64,000 nt of DNA from Saccopteryx bilineata (Eukaryota; Chordata; Mammalia; Chiroptera; Emballonuridae). The DNA lies in the NCBI RefSeq assembly GCF_036850765.1, contig NC_089495.1, positions 120,489,033 through 120,553,032 of the forward strand. The letters are read 5' to 3'. The notes under the pieces are model-generated. The model was not told where the DNA came from, ran no database searches, and saw only the letters and a list, made by a program, of their open reading frames with translations. Position numbers and translations under genes: made by a program. Below are positions 60,001 to 64,000 of this stretch, one piece after another (within the stretch, counting starts at the first letter, position 1; the number at the start of each line of letters is the position of its first letter).

Positions 60001-63000
60001 TCCCCAAGGTTCAGTTGTCTGAAAGTTTCAATCCAAGGGTCATTACGACTCAGCATTAGCAAGCTCCTATGAAGCCCTGAATAAACAGGCCATGCTTCCA
60101 TTTGTGTGTGCACTGTGAGATTTACCGATTATGTCAAAAAATACACTGGGAGCTGGATACAAAGACGGAGAGATGCTGTCCCATCTTTTAAAAACTTCGC
60201 TTTAAGCCCTGGCCAGTTGGCTCAGCGGTAGAGCGTCGGCCTAGCGTGTGGAGGACCCGGGTTCGATTCCCGGCCCGGGCACACAGCAGAAGCGCCCATT
60301 TGCTTCTCCACCCCTCCACCGCACCTTCCTCTCTGTCTCTCTCTTCCCCTCCCGCAGCCAAGGCTCCATTGGAGCAAAGATGGCCCGGGCGCTGGGGTTG
60401 GCTCTGTGGCCTCTGCCTCAGGCGCTAGAGTGGCTCTGGTCGCAACATGGCGACGCCCAGGATGGGCAGAGCATCGCCCCCTGGTGGGCAGAGCGTCGCC
60501 CCTGGTGGGCAGAGCGTCACCCCTGGTGGGCGTGCCGGTGGATCCCGGTCGGGCGCATGCGGGAGTCTGTCTGACTATCTCTCCCTGTTTCCAGCTTCAG
60601 AAAAAATGCAAAAAACAAACAAAAAAAACACTTCACTTTACTAGAGGAGAGAAACAATCCTGCCACAACGTGATGATTTCAAAACCAGAATTCACGGTCC
60701 ACGGCAAGAATGACGCCTAAATGAGGCCATCAGTGGGAGGCAGGGAAGGCATCAGTAGGAGGTGACACTCAAGCTGGAGTTCAAAGGACAGGGCAGTTTT
60801 CTTCGGGAGAGAAGGGGAAGGACATTCCAGGTGATGGAGAGAAGGCATGGTACTTTATGAGGACAACAGCCTTCTCCAGAACCTTCTAAGAATCCATTAA
60901 CTAAATGGGGACTCAGGGCTGTTTACTAAGTGGTTGATTTGATCCAGTCAGTCACCCATTGTGAAGATGAAAGTGATGGTCTGAATACAATCCAATCATC
61001 TCAAAGACCTGCGCTTCCATCTTCCTCCTCCTCCTCCTCCTCCTCTTCATCATCATCGCTAAAATGATTATCATCATCATCATAGCTAAAATGATCGTCA
61101 CCATCATCATCGCTAAAATGATCATCACCATCATAGTTAAAATGATCATCATCATCATCATCATAGCTAAAATCAGGGGTCCCCAAACTTTTTACACAGA
61201 GGGCCAGTTCACTGTCCCTCAGACTGCTGGAAGGCCGGACTATAAAAAAAACTATGAACAAATCCCTTTGCACACTGCACATATCTTATTTTAAAGTAAA
61301 AAAACAAAACAGGAACAAATACAATATTTAAAATAAAGAACAGGTAAATTTAAATCAACAAACTGATCAGTATTTCAATGGGAACTATGGCCCTGCTTTT
61401 GGCTAATGAGATGGTCAATGTCCAGTTCCGTATTTGTCACTGCTAACCGTAACAAGTGATATGACACGCTTCCGGAGCCGTGACACGTGCATCCCACGTC
61501 ACCAGAAGTAGTACTGTACATGAGCAACGCCATATACAGTACTCCAGGAGCACAGGATGCATCCAGTGCTCCTCTCACTGATCACCAATGAAAGAGGTGC
61601 CTCTTCCGGAAGTGCAGTGGGGGCCGGATAAATGGCATCAGGGAGCCACATGTGGCCCGTGGGCCATAGTTTGGGGACCCCTGGCTAAAATGATGATGAT
61701 CATCATCATAGCTAAAATGATTATCATCCTCACAGCTAAGATCATCATCATAGCTAAAATGATGACATCATCATCATAGCTAAAATCATCATCATAGCTA
61801 AAATGATCATCATCATCATAGCTAAGATAATCATCATCATCATAGCTAAGATAATCATCATCACATCATCATCATCATCATAGCTAAAATGATCATCATC
61901 ATCATAGCTAAAATGATCATCATCATAATACCTAAGATCATCATCATCATCATCATCATAGCTAAGATGAGCCCAATTCCCAGAAATGCTCTATAAAATC
62001 ACAGAAGGGGTGCAATTACCATTAATAACCAGGTCTCACTGAGAAGCCCCAAGCAAGGGTTGATGCCAGGAGGAAGGCTCTGACTTCTGCCGTCTCCTGG
62101 TACCGTTGTTCTGGCTATACACAGGAAACTATGCCCCAAACCCAGTCTGGTCTGACACACCCTTGGGACAGGAACCTGTTTTTCCGAAAGGAGTGGATCC
62201 AATCCCTCCTGCCAACACGCACTTCCCGCCACTCCTCACCCTCTCCAGCTCCTGTCCAGTCACTTTCCCAGGTGACAAGCTCCAGTGGACACCTGGATGG
62301 TACTTGCAGTGCTGGACTCCTCTACTCCAGGGACCTTCACCTTTGCTCTAATGGACACACACTGTTTTTGGTGTCCAAATTCATCTGACACCTCAGCCTA
62401 CAACTCTATCCTCTCGGTCTCCCCTTATTCTTCCACCCGCCAGTCTCCCCAGACCTACTCTGTGTCTGCGAGACTGCCCCGGAGCGCACCCTCCTCCCTA
62501 GATGAGTAGCCACCCACCCTGTCCTCCGGGTCCCCTCACCATCATGCCGAACCTGAGTCTTCAACTAAACAGGCTGCCTTTCTCAACTCACATCAATTCA
62601 GCTAGCTCTGTAAGGCTACATTCTCCAAATACCCCTACCTTCGGACCTCGCTGACCTTCCAAGCCCTCCCGAGAGCTACAACAGAACAGTCACCCACAGA
62701 ACTTGGTTTGGTCTACTTCACCTCCAAGCTGCTCGTCACAGCAGGGCCCCCAAAACAGTTCAGCTGCCCTGTCTGCTTCTGAGCTGCTCTTCCCTGCCCC
62801 CGGGCAGCAACTTCCTAGCCCTGGTCCTCTCCTCAAGCGTGCTGCCTAACCTCACATTGGCCACTCACTCAGAGCGACTTCCACTCCTGACGCAGCCATT
62901 CCTACCCATTTCCCCTTCTGGCAAACCTGAGGAAGGAAATCTGCTAGGTTTTTCGAGGCTGAGTCTTGCTCGTGTGCTCTTGCCAACAGTTCCTTACTCC

Positions 63001-63939
63001 TCTAGGACCTGGCACCATCAACTGTTCCAGCAACAAAGTGGCCCTGCCTCACTTCGGCACTGTGAGCCAATCTCCTAACAGCAGCAGGAAAGAGCCACCC
63101 AGTCAGTGACTTTAAAATATTACCTCCCGGTGCCTTTGAATTCTCTCAAGGGACATCTTTTCCCGAGAAAGGAGGGCTTCAGATTTTGCTTGACAAGTTC
63201 TTTCCACGTCGTTCCGGAACTGTGCTAATTCCTTCTCAGACTTTCTCTTCTCTTCCATTTTAATTTTTTCTATTTCACTCTCTTTAAAATGCTTCAACTG
63301 CCAAGTGATCACAAATAATTGTAAATGCCAATAACGATACTAAAAAATAGTAACAAGTTCTCCATTGTTTAGGTTTAACATTCGTGTTTAACATTTAGTT
63401 TAACTATTCTAAATAGTTAAATTCATCTTTAGTTTTGTCTCATTCACTGTACCTGCAGGATTCATTCAAAAGGCAAAAAGAAATGTCATCAAGTGGAAAG
63501 GAAAACAACACGCACATAAAGGCAGTATCACGTTCATTAATAGATTCTAGATATTTTCCTATATACCTAAGATTAAGAATGAAAGACATGCAAAATGTCA
63601 TTTTTGTTAACAGTATCATTTAAATGTATTTTTAATTCATTTTAGAGAGTAGAGAGAGAGAGAGAGAGAGAAGGGGGAGGAGCAGGAGGCATCAACTCCC
63701 ATATGTGCCTTGACCAGGCAAGCCCAGGGTTTCAAAGCAGCAACCTCAGTGTTCCAGGTCGACGCTTTATCCACTGGCGGACCAGAGGTCAGGCCTAAAC
63801 TTACCTTTTCATGCATTTCTGCCTGAAGCTGCTGTTTTATTTCTCTCTTATATTCTTAGCTTCATTTCTAAAGATGCTAACTTTGGATGAGGAGGATAAG
63901 CACCTGCAAACTGATCATCAATGACCTGCAGCTTCTTGG
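33285..63939 (-). CDS. OFD1: OFD1, exons 7-23 (partial gene, frameshifted in exon 7)
   Basis: Seventeen minus-strand exons encode a long coiled-coil protein that I recognise as OFD1, from about residue 170 of roughly 1,010 to the stop codon. OFD1 sits at the distal end of centrioles and in centriolar satellites, limits centriole length, and is needed for distal appendages and cilium formation. Recognition rests on blocks such as [35 protein letters not shown] and [11 protein letters not shown], and on identical exon phases. The N-terminal LisH region lies beyond the right edge. Every intron is GT-AG. Exon 7 lacks 2 nt relative to the expected 46-codon reading, so the frame breaks near 63855 and stops just downstream; exons 8-23 are open. 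The exon 8 peptide differs from human at about a third of its positions by eye. The copy could be a recent pseudogene, a Y gametolog, or a normal gene with a consensus indel. Confidence 0.9.
33610..33677 (-). CDS. OFD1: OFD1 exon 22
   Basis: The acceptor is CTGTACCAG and the donor GTATAAAC. The exon encodes [20 protein letters not shown] and then DE plus two bases, which matches the acidic penultimate exon of OFD1. A perfect inverted repeat spans the acceptor. Confidence 0.9.
33674..33707. repeat. Perfect 13-bp inverted repeat at the OFD1 exon 22 acceptor
   Basis: AGCTCTGGTACAG (33674-33686) and CTGTACCAGAGCT (33695-33707) are exact reverse complements separated by 8 nt. The 3' splice site lies in the left arm. 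A further TCTGGTACAGAATT copy follows at about 33714. Confidence 0.9.
34237..34383 (-). CDS. OFD1: OFD1 exon 21
   Basis: The acceptor is a NAGNAG pair (CACAGCAG). Use of the upstream AG adds one Gln codon, closer to the Lys-Met of the human protein. The exon encodes [36 protein letters not shown] and EGREQKTDQ. The donor GTGCGG is weak but phase-consistent. Confidence 0.9.
35043..35263. repeat. 126-bp tandem duplication that includes the end of OFD1 exon 20
   Basis: The segment from 35043 repeats at 35169 with an offset of 126 bp. The sequence around the exon 20 end and donor (CTCTCTTGATCCC on the plus strand) recurs in the first unit at about 35130, and as its beginning at 35249-35263, where the SINE interrupts. 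Confidence 0.8.
35264..35670 (-). mobile_element. tRNA-derived SINE abutting the OFD1 exon 20 donor
   Basis: TSD TGATTACCCTCTCTT at 35249-35263 and 35671-35685. The duplication covers the donor and the last 8 nt of exon 20, so the splice site itself is kept. Confidence 0.94.
35678..35838 (-). CDS. OFD1: OFD1 exon 20
   Basis: The acceptor is CAGGTGTAG and the donor GTAATCA. The exon encodes the Glu/Arg-rich helix [17 protein letters not shown], then [20 protein letters not shown] and EKWDQER. A SINE begins seven bases past the exon end, and the exon tail is copied twice in the adjacent intron. Confidence 0.92.
35839..36885 (-). other. OFD1 intron 19, GC-rich part
   Basis: Non-repetitive, GC-rich intron sequence before the minisatellite. 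The ORFs in it have no recognisable similarity. Confidence 0.6.
36886..38505. repeat. 37-bp minisatellite, about 44 copies (OFD1 intron 19)
   Basis: The unit contains CTGGACTAGAGGCAGACACC followed by CTGCTCCCTGAGCACAG, 37 bp in all, repeated head to tail with base changes. A few units carry a 5-bp insertion (GAGTA) after GACTA. Runs of units with the same variants point to expansion of higher-order blocks. Confidence 0.95.
38644..38856. mobile_element. SPIN-like hAT MITE with 8-bp TSD
   Basis: The element starts CAGCGGTTCCCAACCTG, ends GGTTGAGAACCACTG, and has the internal GGGTCGAACGACC motif of SPIN non-autonomous elements. The host duplication ATTTAATG is perfect at 38636-38643 and 38857-38864. 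Confidence 0.88.
38865..40032 (-). other. OFD1 intron 19, remaining unique part
   Basis: No element recognised between the SPIN-like MITE and the SINE pair. Confidence 0.55.
40033..40612 (+). mobile_element. Older VES-like SINE, split by a younger SINE
   Basis: Head CCGCCCTGCCCAGTGGCTCA at 40033-40116 and tail TGCATAAATAAGTGCAATAA from 40536, divided by the insertion at 40131-40521. Confidence 0.85.
40131..40521 (+). mobile_element. tRNA-derived SINE, long subfamily, nested
   Basis: TSD AAGAACCAACCAAC at 40117-40130 and 40522-40535, inside the older SINE. Confidence 0.94.
40723..40946 (-). mobile_element. tRNA-derived SINE, 'CCTGTGGTGG' subfamily
   Basis: TSD TTTGCAGAAGTTCTT at 40708-40722 and 40947-40961, with a long (GA)n run. 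Confidence 0.93.
41261..41344 (-). CDS. OFD1: OFD1 exon 19
   Basis: The acceptor is TAGATTCAG and the donor GTAAGTTT. The exon encodes [20 protein letters not shown] and then GAAAPSP. It corresponds to the human segment around NMPRQLEMGGLSPAG and the short alanine run. Confidence 0.88.
42004..42417 (-). mobile_element. tRNA-derived SINE, long subfamily
   Basis: TSD CAGAATCTGCACAATTT at 41987-42003 and 42418-42434, with a poly(T) of about 30. Confidence 0.94.
42805..42917 (-). CDS. OFD1: OFD1 exon 18, with two possible donors
   Basis: The acceptor is CCCACCCAG. The exon encodes [20 protein letters not shown] and then [12 protein letters not shown]. Two GTAAGT donors lie 12 nt apart. The outer one ends the exon at 42805 and the inner one at 42817. 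Both keep the frame with exon 19, so a four-residue alternative is possible. The choice given here is the longer form. Confidence 0.85.
43690..44438 (-). mobile_element. SINE split by a younger SINE
   Basis: Diverged CCAGGCGGTGG-type SINE whose tail (43690-43813) and body/head (44226-44438) surround the insertion at 43827-44212. Confidence 0.85.
43827..44212 (-). mobile_element. tRNA-derived SINE, long subfamily, nested
   Basis: TSD TGATTGCTTTCTT at 43814-43826 and 44213-44225. Confidence 0.94.
44483..44856 (+). mobile_element. tRNA-derived SINE, long subfamily
   Basis: TSD GTGTGAAACT at 44473-44482 and 44857-44866. Confidence 0.93.
45206..45332 (-). CDS. OFD1: OFD1 exon 17
   Basis: The acceptor is TTCCCCTTAG and the donor GTAAGTCC. 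The exon encodes [20 protein letters not shown] and ends at SPLEQKAG. It is Ser/Pro-rich and matches the human LGRSHIASPSP segment. Confidence 0.91.
45859..46407 (-). CDS. OFD1: OFD1 exon 16 (large exon)
   Basis: This 549-nt exon corresponds to the long exon 16 of OFD1. The acceptor is AACCCACAG and the donor GTAAGCTT. It contains the diagnostic [16 protein letters not shown] block and a short coiled coil. A low-complexity Ser/Pro/Arg-rich stretch follows ([25 protein letters not shown]), typical of the disordered part of the protein. No stop occurs in 182 codons, which argues against long-standing neutral decay. Confidence 0.93.
46602..46958 (-). mobile_element. tRNA-derived SINE, long subfamily, old copy
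   Basis: Strongly diverged body that still ends CCAACCGGCCAGGGC. Flanks TAGGCCTTTTTT and TAGCCTTCTTTT are a plausible diverged TSD. Confidence 0.85.
46959..49316 (-). other. OFD1 introns 15-16 region, intronic sequence
   Basis: Apart from the possible MITE fragment at 48557 I see no feature. Part of this interval (46408-49316) is intron 15. Confidence 0.55.
48557..48690. mobile_element. Possible hAT MITE fragment
   Basis: GTGATGGCGAACCTTTTTA resembles the left terminus of a common mammalian hAT MITE. No matching right end was found. Confidence 0.45.
49317..49428 (-). CDS. OFD1: OFD1 exon 15
   Basis: The acceptor is CTTTTTCAG and the donor GTTAGTGG. The exon encodes [20 protein letters not shown] and then [17 protein letters not shown] plus one base. 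Confidence 0.92.
49972..50102 (-). CDS. OFD1: OFD1 exon 14
   Basis: The acceptor is CCTTCTCAG and the donor GTGAGTAC. The exon starts in [19 protein letters not shown]. The second half ([19 protein letters not shown]) has drifted far from the human sequence but stays open. Confidence 0.9.
50103..51105 (-). other. OFD1 intron 13
   Basis: GC-rich middle with overlapping ORFs on both strands; no coding evidence. Confidence 0.55.
51106..51295 (-). CDS. OFD1: OFD1 exon 13
   Basis: The acceptor is TAATTCCAG and the donor GTATGTGC. The exon encodes [18 protein letters not shown], then [10 protein letters not shown], and ends at [11 protein letters not shown] plus one base. This is the best conserved coiled-coil segment in the window. 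Confidence 0.93.
51296..52258 (-). other. OFD1 intron 12
   Basis: No feature recognised. Confidence 0.55.
52259..52350 (-). CDS. OFD1: OFD1 exon 12
   Basis: The acceptor CTCTCTTTCAG has a good pyrimidine tract, and the donor is GTAATTGTG. The exon encodes the coiled-coil run [18 protein letters not shown] and ends at VKELE in phase 0. Confidence 0.92.
52755..52926 (+). mobile_element. tRNA-derived SINE, 'CCTGTGCTGGC' type
   Basis: CTACCTGACCTGTGCTGGCA head, CCCAGTCAAGGCACCTATGA middle, AATCAATAAATC tail. Diverged, no certain TSD. Confidence 0.85.
53236..53432 (+). mobile_element. Older VES-like SINE
   Basis: TAGCCCTGACCAGGTAGCTC head and TGGGACAACAAACTGATATT tail; the next SINE follows directly. 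Confidence 0.85.
53433..53824 (+). mobile_element. tRNA-derived SINE, long subfamily
   Basis: Flanks AAATCAATCTA and AAATCCATCTA form a TSD with one mismatch. It sits in the tail of the older SINE. Confidence 0.9.
53874..54194 (+). mobile_element. tRNA-derived SINE, 'CCAGGTGGTGG' variant
   Basis: GCCTGGCCAGGTGGTGGCGC head with AAGTAAAAGA on both flanks. Confidence 0.92.
54262..54935 (+). mobile_element. L1 fragment: end of ORF2 and 3'UTR
   Basis: The sequence resembles the end of L1 ORF2 with the segments GGTGGGACTATAAATTAGTG, CTGCCATATGATCCAGCA and ACAACATGGATGGACCT. It ends in AAATAAAT-rich 3'UTR. It carries many point changes. Confidence 0.9.
55165..55243. mobile_element. Short palindromic MITE (mariner-like)
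   Basis: The arms CTGCTCACAAAAGTTCGGGG and CCCCTAATTTTTGTGAGCAG are near-perfect inverted repeats around a short centre, with TA at each flank. The 79-bp size fits a mariner-type MITE. Confidence 0.75.
55340..55413 (-). CDS. OFD1: OFD1 exon 11
   Basis: The acceptor is GATTTTCAG and the donor GTGATTCT. The exon encodes [20 protein letters not shown] and then RKNK; the last base belongs to the next codon. Confidence 0.92.
55745..56018 (+). mobile_element. VES-like SINE with about 90 nt of extra 3' sequence
   Basis: The TSD (AAGAAGTCAGTCGCTTCCA) at 55726-55744 and 56019-56037 has one mismatch in 19. SINE sequence ends near 55925. The rest, with an AATAAA near 55990, lies between the SINE tail and the right duplication. 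Confidence 0.88.
56038..57343 (-). other. OFD1 intron 10, unique part
   Basis: No feature recognised. Confidence 0.55.
57344..57463 (-). CDS. OFD1: OFD1 exon 10
   Basis: The acceptor is AATTTCAG and the donor GTAATTGG. The exon encodes [18 protein letters not shown] and continues to LKSEILK. The split codons at both ends agree with exons 9 and 11. Confidence 0.92.
57728..58123 (+). mobile_element. tRNA-derived SINE, long subfamily
   Basis: TSD AGACCAAAATGC at 57716-57727 and 58124-58135. Closely related to the copy at 60205. Confidence 0.94.
58621..58786. mobile_element. Short hAT-type MITE
   Basis: The termini CAGTGGTTTTCAACTGCC and GGCGGTTGAAAAACCTG are imperfect inverted repeats around a 'GCCGGTCC' motif pair. 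The flanks CAGTGAAA and CAGTATAC match only in part. Confidence 0.7.
58787..59582 (-). other. OFD1 intron 9, unique part
   Basis: An 85-codon ORF at 59033-59290 has no recognisable similarity and no splice context. Confidence 0.5.
59583..59689 (-). CDS. OFD1: OFD1 exon 9
   Basis: The acceptor is CCTGTACAG and the donor GTAAGTAA. The exon runs from [16 protein letters not shown] to TEAFE and leaves two bases of a split codon. It is a coiled-coil segment and is open throughout. Confidence 0.92.
60205..60629 (+). mobile_element. tRNA-derived SINE, long subfamily
   Basis: TSD ACTTCGCTTTA/ACTTCACTTTA. It has three copies of the GGGCAGAGCGTC module, one more than most others. Confidence 0.93.
61021..61173. 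repeat. TCC run and ATCATCATAGCTAAAATG VNTR, left part
   Basis: A (TCC)n run at 61021-61045 passes into units of ATC triplets plus AGCTAAAATG. The array is interrupted by the MITE at 61174 and resumes after it. Confidence 0.9.
61174..61683. mobile_element. hAT MITE with 8-bp TSD inside an ATC-rich VNTR
   Basis: The termini CAGGGGTCCCCAAACT and AGTTTGGGGACCCCTG are inverted copies. The duplication GCTAAAAT flanks both ends exactly (61166-61173, 61684-61691). The target was itself one unit of the surrounding VNTR. There is no transposase-like ORF. Confidence 0.9.
61684..61970. repeat. ATCATCATAGCTAAAATG VNTR, right part
   Basis: This continues the array left of the MITE, with about a dozen units of 18-27 bp that differ in ATC number. 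Confidence 0.9.
61971..63123 (-). other. OFD1 intron 8, unique part
   Basis: C-rich intron sequence with chance ORFs; no feature recognised. Confidence 0.55.
63124..63297 (-). CDS. OFD1: OFD1 exon 8
   Basis: This is a 58-codon exon in phase 0 at both ends, with acceptor CTTGGCAG and donor GTAATATT. It encodes a charged coiled-coil segment containing [18 protein letters not shown] and [13 protein letters not shown]. About 20 of 58 residues differ from the human protein as I recall it, which is quite divergent for this region. Confidence 0.92.
63627..63794 (-). mobile_element. tRNA-derived SINE beside the OFD1 exon 7 donor
   Basis: CCTGTGGTGG subfamily with a (GA)n run. Its head ends about 10 nt from the exon 7 border. 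The TSD is unresolved. Confidence 0.88.
63805..63939 (-). pseudogene. OFD1: OFD1 exon 7, with 2-nt deletion
   Basis: The acceptor reads TTTTTAATAG and the donor GTAAGTTTA. The exon starts in the [14 protein letters not shown] block and ends in AEMHEK. Incoming phase is one base and exon 8 starts in phase 0, so the length must be 2 modulo 3; 135 nt breaks this. The missing 2 nt fall at about 63855, after codons for K-L, and the unshifted frame reaches TAA two codons later. Skipping this exon would also leave exons 6 and 8 out of phase. Confidence 0.88.
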
Positions 63940-64000
63940 CTATTAAAAAGGAAACAAAATAAAGAGGGAATGAGGATAGAGGAATGTTGTCAGTGAACAA

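Noticed and set aside
60952..61294. Met/Ile- and Asp-rich ORFs
   Set aside because: Translations of the ATC triplet array.

Overview
The window is mammalian, almost certainly bat, nuclear DNA. The main evidence is roughly thirty tRNA-derived SINEs of the VES-like type, in four subfamilies, many with exact target-site duplications. There is also an L1 with its 5'UTR, several hAT-type DNA transposons including a SPIN-like MITE, and class II-like solo LTRs. The long SINE subfamily that ends in a purine-rich, CAGCTTCAGAAAAATAC-type tail suggests a rhinolophoid (horseshoe or leaf-nosed bat group) genome, but that level of assignment is only an inference.

Right half (about 33.28-64 kb): 17 exons of one gene on the minus strand encode the coiled-coil and C-terminal part of OFD1, the centriole and centriolar satellite protein. 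By comparison with human OFD1 they should be exons 7-23; exons 1-6 lie beyond the right edge. All 17 have GT/AG borders and phases that match from exon to exon. Sixteen read open. Exon 7 (63805-63939) is 2 nt short, which shifts the frame and gives a stop within the exon. The copy is therefore a very young pseudogene, a decaying gametolog or duplicate, or a normal gene with a local consensus error. Its introns hold many SINEs, a 37-bp minisatellite of about 44 copies, an ATC-rich VNTR split by a hAT MITE, a SPIN-like MITE, an L1 3' fragment and a small palindromic MITE. A processed stathmin (STMN1) pseudogene lies directly downstream of the OFD1 stop codon and carries the first AATAAA that I see for OFD1.

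Left half (1-33 kb): I find no host protein-coding gene. From left to right it holds SINEs, a hAT MITE, a purine-rich satellite, an old L1 remnant, a 5S rRNA pseudogene, an L1 with 5'UTR and ORF1 (split by a solo LTR and a SINE), a 5'-truncated Buster-like hAT transposon, a cluster of solo LTRs in 17.5-19.95 kb, more SINEs, a complete copy of the same hAT in opposite orientation (inserted in a SINE, with 8-bp duplications), and the 3' end of a Tigger-type element. GPM6B, the usual tail-to-tail neighbour of OFD1 on the mammalian X, is not recognisable here. That absence, with the frameshift and repeat density, makes a Y-linked or transposed OFD1 copy a testable hypothesis and not a conclusion.
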